DNA from: Desulfobacter hydrogenophilus | Lineage (GTDB): Bacteria > Desulfobacterota > Desulfobacteria > Desulfobacterales > Desulfobacteraceae | Assembly: GCF_004319545.1 (NCBI RefSeq) | Contig: NZ_CP036313.1 | Coordinates: 1,313,501 to 1,377,500 of the forward strand | Reading direction: 5' to 3' | DNA: 64,000 bases | Shown here: positions 53,708-63,491 of the stretch, in pieces | How positions within the stretch are numbered: the stretch's first letter is position 1 | Layout of the letters: every line of letters begins with the position of its first letter | Position numbers and translations under genes: made by a program | The notes under the pieces: model-generated | What the model was told of the DNA's origin: nothing | The model's input: the letters and a program-made list of their open reading frames with translations, nothing else | Database searches by the model: none

Positions 53708-55901
53708 CCATCCGGGTGCAGGGCAGTTCAACGGTAGGCGACATCATTATGAACGGTGGCAGCGCTTATATCGGCTATGATGAAAACGCGGATGTAGCCT
53801 TTGACGGTACGGTAGCTAAGATCACTGGCGGTACGGGAAGCGACAGTGTTTATATTTCCACCAACGGAACCGTGACAGGTGACATTGATTTAAGTTCCGG
53901 CAATACCATCCTGGCATTTACAGGAAGCGGGGCGACCATCGACGGCAACGTGACGGCAACAACCGGGGACGATACCATCGAAGCTAGTGCAGATACCACG
54001 ATCGCGGGCCTTTTTGATCTTGGGGCCGGAGCAAACGGCATTTCCATCACCAATGGCGCCACCCTGACCCTGGATTTTTTGATTGCATCCTCGGGAACGC
54101 TTGATTTAAGCGTTGACGGGGAATTAGCGCAGAATACAGCTGATGATCTTGAATTCGTGAATCTTACCATCGCTTCCTGAGAGACAGGGGTGCTTTCCGG
54201 CACCGGTGCAGGTGACATTCTAATAACCGGTATTGCGACCATTAATGGAGACTTGCTCGTCGATCGTACCACCGATATTATGACCATTGCGTCCACCGGT
54301 TCTCTAAAGGGTTCCGGAAGTATAGACAGCGGGATTATTATCAACGGAACCCATTCTCCAGGGAACTCCATCGGCACCCAAAGTATTACAGGAAATGTAA
54401 CCTATAACAGTGGCTCCGTCATTGAAATTGAACTGGATAATGACGGAAACCATGACCAGATAAATATAACAGGGGACCTGACCATCAACAATGGGGCGAC
54501 ATTTAAAGGGGTTAGTTTCGGCGGGGCTGTCAGCAACTCCCTTATTTTAGATATCATGACCTATACCGGCGAGCTTACCGTTGGCGGTGGTGTTGTTACA
54601 GATGAACGCTTTGCGTTTGATACCTCATACCTTGATACGGCTGTCCTGGATTTTACACTCTCTCATTCGACAACCGACGATACGATTTATATGATCGTCA
54701 ATCCGTCTGAGTTTAATCCCCTGTCGGTTAGCAGTTTTACAGACGGGCTTACGCTTGCTCTGGACAATATTAATTCAGCCGGGGCCAGCGGGGAGATGGC
54801 TTCGCTGATTATCCAGCTTCAGTCTATTCTTGCAGAATCTGAACTGCATCAGGCCTTTACGGAATTGTCGCCCGTACAGTTGAATGCAACCCCTGCCGCC
54901 ATCGTTGCAGCGACTCAGTCTATAGGAGATGTTATATCCGGACATATCGATAAAGTGACTGCCGGCGTCACCAACCAGCGCCTTGCCTCGGAAAAGGTTG
55001 CGTCTAAGAATTCAGGCGTTTTATTGAATGTTGACCAGTCCCTGGTCATTGAACAAAAAAAATGGACTCCTTTTATTGAATTTGTGGTTAGCAAAGGGGA
55101 TCAGGACGATAAAGACGGAATATCAGGATACAAGCTCGATAATACTGGGTTTATCATAGGAACGGACTACCTGGTCAGCGACAAATTTCTGGTAGGGTTG
55201 AGCGGATCTTACATGCAGCCCTCCATGGATTCCAATGACGATCTTGTCAGTATCGATATTGAGACATGGCAGGCCAACGTATACAGCAGCTATTTTCTTC
55301 AGAATTTTTATATCGACGCCAATGCCGGTTACGGGTGGTCGAAAATTGATTCAGAACGCCAAATTAATTTCATGGGTACGGCGGCAGAAGCCGATCATGA
55401 TGCTGAGTATTTTGCACTTGGCGTGGGAGCGGGATATCGGCTGGACGTTTATAAAAAAGTGATTGTTGAACCCTTTTGTGAGTTAAATTATGTGGATATG
55501 GATGAAGACGGATATGAAGAGAGTGGGGCTGGCGGCGCAAATTCGAAAATTAGCAGTAACAGTGTCGAAAGTCTCAAGTCGGGTCTGGGCATAAGGCTGG
55601 CCAAATTGTTCGATTTGCAGAACGGCATATCCATAAAACCTGAAATCTCATATAGATGGGAGCATGAGTTTAAGGACGACGCCGTTTCAAACTCTGCTTC
55701 TTTTGTGTCTGCGGGATCCAGCTTTACCACAGAGGGGATCAAACCCGATGCCAATCACCATATCTTCGGTGCAAGCATAAAAGCGTTCATGGGCCATCAA
55801 ATGAGTCTTTACCTAAATTATGAATACGATAGGTCTGACTCATATAGGTCCCATAACGGGCTTGCCGGTATTGAGATTAATTTTTAAATGACAGTGACTT
55901 A

Positions 55902-55949
55902 AACCGCAGGTATATGTCCATGGTAACCCGCTTTGGCATTCCTGCGGTT
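55902..55949 (+). terminator. Hairpin after the autotransporter gene
   Basis: AACCGCAGG (55902-55910) pairs with CCTGCGGTT (55941-55949) around a 30-base loop; ATTCTC follows. Likely a terminator, weaker than others because of the large loop. Confidence 0.5.
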
Positions 55950-55978
55950 ATTCTCTGTTTCCGGCACTCAGGTGAAGA

Positions 55979-56842
55979 TTGAAAGCTTTAAGTAAAATAG
56001 CCAAGTGGGCATTTGTTTTAATGGTCTGTGCCCAGGTCTATTCCTGCCGCAGTATCCCTGCCCCCTCCCTGGTCATCCGCCATGGTCCCATTGAGTGCAG
56101 ATCAGATCTTTCCTTTAATGAGACCGTGTGCTTGCTGAACAAATTGACTATGATTCAAAGCAGTTTGTATGCGATGCTGGATATAACACCGGTGCAGCCA
56201 TCGCCTTTATTGAAGGTGAATATTCTTCTCGACCGGAAAGAATATATTAAAATTGTACAACGTTTTGGTGTGCCAGGAAAATTGGTCGATGGGTTCTGCG
56301 ATACGAATACTCTTGAAATGTTTATCCTCCTGAAGCCAACATGGTTGGGTTATGGTAATATGACTACCCTTTTTCATGAATTCACTCATCTTGTGCTCAC
56401 TGCTCGACTTATTTATCCTGATATCCACCGAGCTGTAAGACCGTTTCCCTTCTGGTTTGCAGAAGGGATGGCCTGTTATGCCGAAGCTGTTTCTTTTGTC
56501 GATGGCAAAGTGATCTTCGGTCAAAAAAACGAACCCCGTTTGAAGCTGCTGAAATCCTGTATAGAAGGCCCGCAACGTATCTGGAGCAGCCCTGTATTTT
56601 CGTCGGACTATACCAAGGGCTTTGCGCTGAATGATTATGCTTTGGCCTGGGGACTTGTCGCTTATATTATGTCCTCGGCAGATCTGCGTCCTCAGGCGGC
56701 ACTTTTTGTAAAGTTATATCCCGATGACTTGTCTAATGATCATTGCGAATTGTTCAGGCGCTATTTTGTTGGGAATGACAATACCCGTGGTGAATGGGAA
56801 AAAATTTTTTTTGCCTGGCTAACCCTTGCAAAAAAACCATAA
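55979..56842 (+). CDS. Lipoprotein-like zinc metallopeptidase (HExxH)
   Basis: The product is 287 residues from TTG at 55979 with AGGTGA before it. The N-terminal KALSKIAKWAFVLMVCAQVY, SCRS holds a lipobox-like VYSC at about residue 23, so a membrane-anchored lipoprotein is likely. HEFTHLVLTA (near 130) is the HExxH zinc motif and FWFAEGMACYAEA supplies the third ligand Glu, the gluzincin pattern of peptidase MA-like proteins. It lies just after the autotransporter; processing of surface proteins is possible but not shown. Confidence 0.75.
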   Translation: MKALSKIAKWAFVLMVCAQVYSCRSIPAPSLVIRHGPIECRSDLSFNETVCLLNKLTMIQSSLYAMLDITPVQPSPLLKVNILLDRKEYIKIVQRFGVPGKLVDGFCDTNTLEMFILLKPTWLGYGNMTTLFHEFTHLVLTARLIYPDIHRAVRPFPFWFAEGMACYAEAVSFVDGKVIFGQKNEPRLKLLKSCIEGPQRIWSSPVFSSDYTKGFALNDYALAWGLVAYIMSSADLRPQAALFVKLYPDDLSNDHCELFRRYFVGNDNTRGEWEKIFFAWLTLAKKP

Positions 56843-56970
56843 CCAAACGGTAATTTGTCACAAAAGTATGGGGTGGTATATTGGTATCCGTTAAAAATAA
56901 AGGGGATGTATGCATGTACATCTTGCAGGAATATGTCTCGCAACCCCACCAATGATTCAAAGGGCGTTTT

Positions 56971-58131
56971 ATGAAACGGAAATGGTCGCCCAGGCAATGG
57001 GTGCAGCACCTGTTTTTGGGTATTGTCTTATTTAGTGGTATTCGGTTTTACCTGTTTGTGGCAAATCTTGAAAAAGGCATCATGCCGGGATTCCATCGGC
57101 CCGACAGCGTAGATGCTTTTTTGCCCATCAGCGCACTGCTCGGTTTGAGGCATCTTATTTCTAACCAAACCATCCCGGCAATTCATCCGGCAGGTCTTGT
57201 TATTTTTTTGATTGTCTGTGGTTCGGCCCTGCTGGTCCGGCGGGGGTTTTGTGCCTGGGTTTGTCCGGTGGGGCTTCTCAGCGACTACCTTGATACGCTC
57301 AACGCAAAGATGTTTCGGCATCCCCCGGTCATGCCTCGCTGGCTGGACCTGACATTGGGGATCATTAAATATGTAGTGGCGGCATTTTTTATATTTCAAA
57401 TTTTTTTTGTGATGCCCAACGCAGGTGTCGACGGCTTTTTGAACAGTACTGCCAACCGGTTTGCCGACATAAAAATGCTCTGGTTTTTTACACACATCAC
57501 ACCGGTGGCTCTGGGTGTGATATGTGTGCTGGTTGTGCTGTCACTTTTCTTTCGACGGTTCTGGTGCCGGTATCTTTGTCCGTATGGCGCCCTTTTAGCT
57601 GTTATTGGGCTTTTCAGTCCGGCGCGGGTGCATCGAAATCCTGACCGTTGTGTTGGGTGCAAAAAGTGTGACCACCACTGCCCCGGTTTAATTGCGGTCA
57701 GCCGTAAAACAACGATCCGATCACCAGAGTGCTTGGCCTGCCTGCGCTGCGTTTCGCAGTGTCCTGAAAAAGGGGCGCTTTCTTTTTCATATTTTTCCGG
57801 TAAGACAGGCATCAGCCCTGAAGTTATGACAGGCATTTTTCTGGTAATCTTTAGCCTTGGTATTGGTGCTGCCATGCTGACCGGCCACTGGCAGACCCAT
57901 ATTTCAGCCGACCAATACCTCGCCTTTACCGCCCAGCACCGGACCGCGCAGGCGTTTAACCGAAGGGCTGCTTTGTCACAGGCAGATGCGGCCGAAATGC
58001 AGCGTATCATGATCAGAATGCGCAAACAAAAAGAAAAGTCGTTATCTGCGGGTCTGCATGAAGAAGCCCGACCAACTCGTGCAGATCCCAGCCACGATGG
58101 AAAAAAGCGGCAAGGCTTGGGCTTGCACTGA
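56971..58131 (+). CDS. NapH/CcoG-like 4Fe-4S membrane protein
   Basis: The product is 386 residues with about five transmembrane segments in the first 220. The paired CAWVCP (near 94) and CRYLCP (near 196) motifs of NapH/NosR/RdxA proteins are present, followed by two ferredoxin-type clusters: CVGCKKCDHHCP and CLACLRCVSQCP (about 226-266). One more membrane segment follows near 290, and the last 60 residues form a charged tail. These proteins pass electrons from quinol to periplasmic reductases or serve as maturation factors. No reductase gene is adjacent. Confidence 0.88.
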   Translation: MKRKWSPRQWVQHLFLGIVLFSGIRFYLFVANLEKGIMPGFHRPDSVDAFLPISALLGLRHLISNQTIPAIHPAGLVIFLIVCGSALLVRRGFCAWVCPVGLLSDYLDTLNAKMFRHPPVMPRWLDLTLGIIKYVVAAFFIFQIFFVMPNAGVDGFLNSTANRFADIKMLWFFTHITPVALGVICVLVVLSLFFRRFWCRYLCPYGALLAVIGLFSPARVHRNPDRCVGCKKCDHHCPGLIAVSRKTTIRSPECLACLRCVSQCPEKGALSFSYFSGKTGISPEVMTGIFLVIFSLGIGAAMLTGHWQTHISADQYLAFTAQHRTAQAFNRRAALSQADAAEMQRIMIRMRKQKEKSLSAGLHEEARPTRADPSHDGKKRQGLGLH

Positions 58132-58152
58132 AACAGGCCTGCCGGCGTTTCA

Positions 58153-58317
58153 ATGTTAAGAACGGTGAGTCTGTCCATGGGCATCGGAATCAAGCTCATG
58201 GCCGAAGGTCAAATTGACCTCACAGGGGTTCAGATCGCCATCAAAAAAAAGATCTATCAGCCTGTATTGAAGGGACTTACCGACCTGAATACCATAATGA
58301 GGGAAAATATTATTTGA
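58153..58317 (+). pseudogene. Saccharopine dehydrogenase-like C-terminal scrap
   Basis: The frame MLRTVSLSMGIGIKLMAEGQ, IDLTGVQIAIKKKIYQPVLK, GLTDLNTIMRENII resembles the C-terminus of saccharopine (lysine-forming) dehydrogenase-type proteins (VSLP.AI.AKLILEG.I..TGV.IP...EIYEPVL..L). The catalytic domains are absent. It lies between the NapH-like gene and acnA. Confidence 0.6.
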
Positions 58318-58421
58318 TCTCAAACGCGTAAAAATGATCAGATGCTCAAAATATGCCCCACCCGGCCACAGGAACAACATGTCGTTCCTGCAGCCGGACA
58401 GGGGTATATGAGGCAAAAGGC

Positions 58422-58451
58422 AAGGGGTGAGGATGGTTTCCTCTCCCCCTT
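58422..58451 (-). terminator. Terminator of acnA
   Basis: On the minus strand AAGGGGGAGAGG pairs with CCTCACCCCTT around a seven-base loop, followed by GCCTTTTGCC. It lies nine bases after the acnA stop. Confidence 0.7.
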
Positions 58452-58459
58452 TCTAAAAC

Positions 58460-61147
58460 TCAACCAACGTCTTTCATGAAGTTTCTTAATACCGTGTGCA
58501 GAATTCCGCCATTTTGATAGTACTCAATTTCCACAGGCGTATCCAATCTAAGCCGCACCGGAATTTCTTGGTCATCCACTTTTAGTGTCAATTCCATGCC
58601 GGGTTTAATGCCGTCACTAAGTCCCAAAATGGAATAGGATTCTTTCCCGGTCAGCTTCAAAGCGTCCGGCGAGTTACCGTCTTTAAACTGTAAGGGTAAA
58701 ACACCCATTCCCAGCAAATTGGATCTGTGAATTCTTTCGTAACTGGTTGCAATCACCGCTTTGACGCCTAAAAGATAAGTCCCCTTGGCGGCCCAGTCCC
58801 GTGAAGATCCGGTTCCATATTCTTTGCCGGCTAAAACAATCAAAGGTGTTCCGGAATCTTTATATTTTTCGGACGCTTCAAAAATCGACATCTGCTCCCC
58901 GCTGGGAAGATAGGTGGTAATGCCGCCTTCTGTCCCAGGTGCAAGCTGGTTCCTCAATCTAATGTTGGCAAAGGTCCCCCTGACCATCACCTGGTCATTT
59001 CCCCTTCTGGAGCCATATGAATTGAAATCCGCATGCGAAATTTCATGTTCAAGTAGATACGCTGCAGCAGGCGTATTTTGTGCAATGGCCCCGGCAGGTG
59101 AAATATGGTCGGTGGTGACCGAGTCCCCGACCTTAACCAGCACTTTGGCGTCAACGATATCAGTGACAGGTTTCAGTTCTTTGCTCATATTCAGGAAAAA
59201 GGGCGGATTTCTGATATAGGTTGAGGATTCATCCCACTCATAAACCTCATCTCCCTTGGTTGGAATTTCGTTCCAAAGCGGAGACAGCGTTTCAAAATTG
59301 CTATACCGTTCCAGATACATTTCAGGCGTGATCAGTGAGGTGATTTCTGAAATTTCGCTTTGGTCCGGCCAGATATCTTTCAGGTAGACCGCCTGTCCCT
59401 CCTGATCGGTTCCCAAAGGCTCTTCCAGAAGATTGATATTGATGGTTCCTGCGATTGCATAAGCAACAACCAGGGGAGGGCTTGCCAGGTAATTGGCTTT
59501 TGTGAGCGCGTGGACCCTGCCTTCGAAATTACGGTTCCCGGAAAGGACAGATGCAACGACCAGATCTTTGTCTATTATCGCTTTGCTAATGGGTTCCGAG
59601 AAGGGGCCGGAATTTCCAATACAGCTTGTACAGCCATATCCCACCGTAAAAAATCCAAGTTGTTCTAGAAAGCTGTCAAGTTTTGATTGCTGCAGGTAAT
59701 CGGTGACAACCCTTGATCCCGGTGCCAGTGATGTTTTGACCCATGGTTTTGTTTTTAGCCCCTTTTCAACCGCTTTCTTGGCGAGTAATCCGGCAGCAAT
59801 CATGACAAATGGATTGCTGGTATTCGTACAGGAGGTGATGGCAGCAAGTACAACCGATCCGTGTGCCAGGGTAAAAGGCTTTTCTGACTTGGAAAGGCTT
59901 ATCTGTGTTTGACAAGACAGCTCGTTCTCTTTTAACTCATATCCTCGTTGGCTAACGGATGCCGTTAAGGTTTTTGCCCAAGCATGCTTCATATCCGACA
60001 ATCCGATTCGATCCTGGGGACGTTTGGGTCCTGCCATAGAAGGCTCGATGGTTGAAAGATCCAACTCAATTTCATCTGAAAACCCAGGGGCGGACATTCC
60101 GTCAGTTCTGAAAAGACCTTGGGCTTTGCAGTAATGCTCGACCCTTTCAATTACCTCAGGACTTCTACCGGTGCTTTTTAAATAGTGCAAGGTCTCATTA
60201 TCTGTGGGGAAAAACCCTATGGTCGCACCATATTCGGGCGCCATGTTAGATATAGTGGCTCTATCGGGAAGACTGAGCCCTGAAAGTCCGTCACCATAGA
60301 ACTCAACAAATTTTTCCACCACACCCACGTCTCTTAATATTTGAACAACTCTAAAAACCAAATCTGTGGCTGTGGTTCCGGGGTTCATTTTTCCGGTTAA
60401 TTTGAATCCTACAACTTCAGGGATCTGCATATAAATGGGTTGCCCCAGCATTACTGATTCAGCTTCAATTCCACCAACGCCCCAGCCTAACACGCCTAAA
60501 CTGTTCACCATTGGCGTGTGGGAATCGGTTCCAACGAGTGTATCCGAAAAACAGATGTTATCTTTCATTTGCACGACATTGGCCAAAAACTCCAGGTTAA
60601 CCTGATGTACAATGCCCACGCCGGGAGGGAATATCCTCATATTTTTAAAGTTCTTCTGTCCCCATTTCAAAAATTCATATCTTTCCCGGTTACGTTCAAA
60701 TTCCCTTTCCATATTGATCTGCAGGGAGTTTGGCATGCCAAACGAGTCAACTTGAATGGAGTGATCAATAATTAGATCCACTGGTATTTTAGGGTTAATA
60801 ACAGCAGGATTTCCCCCTAATTGGCTCATGGATGTTCTTAAGGCAGCTAAATCAACCAAAGCGGGAACGCCTGTTAAATCTTGCAGAACAACCCGGGCCG
60901 GCTTAAAAGGGATCTCTTTTTCAGATTTTTGTTTAGGCTGCCAATTTGCCAACGCGACGATATCATCTTCATTGACTTGGAAGTGGTCGAGGTTGCGCAG
61001 GGTCTGCTCCAATAATATCTTAATTGAAAACGGCAGGCCGGATATGTGTCCTATTCCTTGTTTTTCCAAATTCTCAAGTTTATAGAACTGCGCCGTCGTT
61101 TTAGATAGCTTTAGGTGATCTTTGCTACCAAATTTGTCTTGATCCAT
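58460..61147 (-). CDS. acnA: Aconitate hydratase A
   Basis: The product is 895 residues, the AcnA/IRP1 length. It isomerises citrate and isocitrate through a 4Fe-4S cluster. Three Cys ligands are seen in [15 protein letters not shown] (one, near 438) and [17 protein letters not shown] (two, near 505). Other family blocks are [22 protein letters not shown] (near 207), [15 protein letters not shown], and the swivelling C-terminal domain with [11 protein letters not shown] and [16 protein letters not shown]. The ribosome site AAAGGAG is next to the ATG. It supports an oxidative or reductive TCA pathway. Confidence 0.97.
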   Translation of the reverse strand: MDQDKFGSKDHLKLSKTTAQFYKLENLEKQGIGHISGLPFSIKILLEQTLRNLDHFQVNEDDIVALANWQPKQKSEKEIPFKPARVVLQDLTGVPALVDLAALRTSMSQLGGNPAVINPKIPVDLIIDHSIQVDSFGMPNSLQINMEREFERNRERYEFLKWGQKNFKNMRIFPPGVGIVHQVNLEFLANVVQMKDNICFSDTLVGTDSHTPMVNSLGVLGWGVGGIEAESVMLGQPIYMQIPEVVGFKLTGKMNPGTTATDLVFRVVQILRDVGVVEKFVEFYGDGLSGLSLPDRATISNMAPEYGATIGFFPTDNETLHYLKSTGRSPEVIERVEHYCKAQGLFRTDGMSAPGFSDEIELDLSTIEPSMAGPKRPQDRIGLSDMKHAWAKTLTASVSQRGYELKENELSCQTQISLSKSEKPFTLAHGSVVLAAITSCTNTSNPFVMIAAGLLAKKAVEKGLKTKPWVKTSLAPGSRVVTDYLQQSKLDSFLEQLGFFTVGYGCTSCIGNSGPFSEPISKAIIDKDLVVASVLSGNRNFEGRVHALTKANYLASPPLVVAYAIAGTININLLEEPLGTDQEGQAVYLKDIWPDQSEISEITSLITPEMYLERYSNFETLSPLWNEIPTKGDEVYEWDESSTYIRNPPFFLNMSKELKPVTDIVDAKVLVKVGDSVTTDHISPAGAIAQNTPAAAYLLEHEISHADFNSYGSRRGNDQVMVRGTFANIRLRNQLAPGTEGGITTYLPSGEQMSIFEASEKYKDSGTPLIVLAGKEYGTGSSRDWAAKGTYLLGVKAVIATSYERIHRSNLLGMGVLPLQFKDGNSPDALKLTGKESYSILGLSDGIKPGMELTLKVDDQEIPVRLRLDTPVEIEYYQNGGILHTVLRNFMKDVG

Positions 61148-61390
61148 AAAATCTCCTTTTACTAATTTAGATGCAAATACTTTTGGAGCTTAAAAGACCC
61201 GGAATGCCCTGCGTCGCAACAAAGACTATGGACAAAAAGGCATACAAAATGGAAAATTTATTTTTCCGAGCCCTTAAGGCGTTTGTTTTCCTGAATCCTA
61301 TACCGGAATGGTACGATATTTTTATATCATAAATTGCTTGCAATACATACTTCTTTCATATTATGCCGGGCAACAGTCTGGTAAGAAGGC
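61148..61390. other. Intergenic region upstream of acnA
   Basis: 243 bases with the presumed acnA promoter and the 3' side of trkA. TTTTTATATCATAA-like AT runs are seen; no gene, RNA or clear regulatory site was found. Confidence 0.4.
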
Positions 61391-62056
61391 TCAGCCTTTT
61401 TTGCCATCGATTTTCAGGGAATCCAAACCGTTCTCCGGTCCGAGCAAAATCAGGATATCTTCCTGGTTCAAAATGTCATCAGCATGGGGGGAGAAGCGTG
61501 TATGCTCGGCATCCAGGCCTTTTATCGCAACGACCTGAACACCATATTTATTGGTCAGGTTAATTTGTTTAAGACTTTTACCCACAAATTTTCCAGGCAC
61601 GGCAAGCTCAATGATGCCATACCCTTCCATAAACGGCAGGTAATCTATGAGGTTGGGGTTGTCCAGTTTCCTTGCCATGGACAGAGCCGTGTCTTTTTCC
61701 GGAAAAATGATCTCTTTAATGCCCAGCTTTTCTAAAACTTTTTTGTGGGGGTCACTGATGGCTTTAGCCACAATATGCGCGATACCAAGTTCCTGAAGGT
61801 TGAGCACCGCAAGGATGGAATCCCCGAGCACTGAGCCAATGCCTACCACGGCTGTGTCCACATTTTTGACGCCGAGTTCTTTAAGGGTGCCCGCATCCGT
61901 GGCATCCGCAACCACCGCCTGGGTGACATCGTCTTTAATGGATTGTACAAGAACAGGACTTTTATCTATGGCCATGACATCATGGCCTTTGCGGTATAAA
62001 TGGGTGGCCAGGTGAAATCCAAAATTTCCCAGGCCAATAATCAGAAACTGTTTCAT
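61391..62056 (-). CDS. trkA: K+ uptake regulator, TrkA/KtrA family (RCK)
   Basis: The product is 221 residues, a single RCK unit. The N-terminal NAD-binding Rossmann fold (FLIIGLGNFGFHLATHLYRK) with AIDKSPVLVQSIKDDVTQAV, then the RCK_C part (PGKFVGKSLKQINLTNKYGV) and a short tail. One RCK unit is the KtrA-type size, while E. coli TrkA has two. It gates the TrkH/KtrB channel whose gene ends 11 bases before it on the same strand. Confidence 0.92.
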   Translation of the reverse strand: MKQFLIIGLGNFGFHLATHLYRKGHDVMAIDKSPVLVQSIKDDVTQAVVADATDAGTLKELGVKNVDTAVVGIGSVLGDSILAVLNLQELGIAHIVAKAISDPHKKVLEKLGIKEIIFPEKDTALSMARKLDNPNLIDYLPFMEGYGIIELAVPGKFVGKSLKQINLTNKYGVQVVAIKGLDAEHTRFSPHADDILNQEDILILLGPENGLDSLKIDGKKG

Positions 62057-62067
62057 ATCATCTTCCT

Positions 62068-63453
62068 TTAACCGATCATTATATTTTCCTGGGCATAGGA
62101 AAATTTACTTGGTTTGCCTTTTCTGCTTACTGCAATGGCAATGCCCATGGGGCCTAAACGCCCGATAAACATGATACATATAATAATCAGTTTGCCAATC
62201 TCTGAAAATCCGGACGTAATACCGGTGGACAGCCCCACGGTGCCAAAGGCACTGACCACTTCATAAAAAATTTCAAGAAAGGAACCCCGGGTCAGATTAT
62301 GGGAGACATTGCCGATTTCCGTCTGCTGGAGCAGCACCACGCCGATGACAATTACCAGCATACTGATGATAATCAAGCTCACGGCCTTTGATATACTGGC
62401 ATCAGACACCCTGCGGTAAAAAATATGGGGATGTTCCTGTCCCCGGAATCTGGAATATCCCAGGATGGCGAGACTGGATATCGTGGTTACCTTGACCCCA
62501 CCGCCGCAGGAGCCGGGGGCTGTGCCCACAAACATCAGAAGAATGCTGATAAAAAGCGTTTCATTGGCCAAACTGCCAATATCAAGCGTGTTGAATCCGG
62601 CGGTACGGGTATTCACAGCTTGGAAAAAAGAGGCCAGAAATTTGGTGTGCGGGGGCAGATCCCTAAGGGTGTTGGACCATTCCAGGATAAAAAACAGCAG
62701 CGTGCTGCCGGCCAGTAGAATCAAGGTAGCAGTCAGCGTCAACCGTGTATGCAGGCTGAATTTTGACCAGCAGCGTTTTGAAAATGAAAATTTTTGCCGG
62801 ATTTCCGCCATGACAATAAACCCGATCCCTCCGGTGATAATAAGAAAGCAGATATCAAGGTTGATCAGCCAGTTGCCGCCATACCGGGTGAAACTGTCCG
62901 GAAACAGAGAAAATCCTGCGTTGCAGAACGCACTGACCGAATGGAATGCCGCATAGCAGATGGCCTTGCCCACAGGGAACCTGTAAAGAAAATCCGGCAG
63001 CATCAATGCCGTACCGATCAGCTCAATGATAAATGTAAATATCAGTATTTCTTTGACCAGTGCATATACATTCTTTCCCTGGCCGTAACTGTAGGTATCC
63101 GAGAGCATCTGCCGGCCGGTCATGCCCACCCGCTTGCCAAGGGTGAGCAGGAACATGGTGGACAAAACCATGATGCCGATGCCGCCGGCCTGGATCAGCA
63201 TCATGAGGACTGCTTTGCCGAAAAAGGTGAACGTTGACGCTGTGTCAACCACGCTCAGTCCTGTGACGCATACGGCGGAAGCTGATGTGAAAAGTGCGTC
63301 AATAAAGCCCAAATGTCCTTGTTCTGTGGATGCAGGCAAAAGAAGTAACATCGCGCCAAGCAGTATCAACGCGGCATAGCTGAGCATGGAGATCCGGCCC
63401 GGGGACAAAACTTTCCCTTTCCGGGTGGGCGCCTTATGGTGCAGCAACGTCAT
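62068..63453 (-). CDS. trkH: K+ uptake membrane subunit, TrkH/KtrB family
   Basis: The product is 461 residues with about ten to twelve hydrophobic segments. Selectivity-filter regions of the four repeats are visible as SASAVCVTGLSVVDT, SVSAFCNAGFSLF, AVNTRTAGFNTLDI and SAFGTVGLSTGIT, each with a central Gly. It imports K+ together with the RCK protein encoded 11 bases downstream. The nitroreductase gene lies upstream on the same strand, 38 bases away. Confidence 0.93.
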   Translation of the reverse strand: MTLLHHKAPTRKGKVLSPGRISMLSYAALILLGAMLLLLPASTEQGHLGFIDALFTSASAVCVTGLSVVDTASTFTFFGKAVLMMLIQAGGIGIMVLSTMFLLTLGKRVGMTGRQMLSDTYSYGQGKNVYALVKEILIFTFIIELIGTALMLPDFLYRFPVGKAICYAAFHSVSAFCNAGFSLFPDSFTRYGGNWLINLDICFLIITGGIGFIVMAEIRQKFSFSKRCWSKFSLHTRLTLTATLILLAGSTLLFFILEWSNTLRDLPPHTKFLASFFQAVNTRTAGFNTLDIGSLANETLFISILLMFVGTAPGSCGGGVKVTTISSLAILGYSRFRGQEHPHIFYRRVSDASISKAVSLIIISMLVIVIGVVLLQQTEIGNVSHNLTRGSFLEIFYEVVSAFGTVGLSTGITSGFSEIGKLIIICIMFIGRLGPMGIAIAVSRKGKPSKFSYAQENIMIG

Positions 63454-63491
63454 CTCTCAACCAAATTGTTTTTTTCAGTTCGATCATTGGT

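Larger units (their letters stand above)
52537..55887 (+). pseudogene. Autotransporter (type Va) gene: 5' end missing, two poly-G frameshifts, one stop
   Basis: The passenger part is Gly/Ser/Thr/Asn-rich with beta-helix-like repeats (GTSTGAVTITTTDVVTAESS, GGAVSITNAGTIVSGQGGDN, GISISNGATLT-like strings). The reading changes at G7 (52906-52912) and G11 (53697-53707); in both, one G fewer (6 and 10) restores a single frame. A TGA at 54178-54180 interrupts the same frame (TIAS-stop-ETGVLSGTG). The C-terminal 280 residues form a beta-barrel translocator (KWTPFIEFVVSKGDQDDKDG, WQANVYSSYFLQNFYIDANA) ending in a terminal Phe (AGIEINF). The signal peptide is absent, replaced by the duplicated segment. 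If whole, it would be a surface adhesin-type protein. Confidence 0.85.

Noticed and set aside
54178..54180. TGA read as selenocysteine in the autotransporter
   Set aside because: It lies in a beta-helix passenger without a redox motif, and no SECIS-like hairpin was evident after it. A simple nonsense mutation is more likely.
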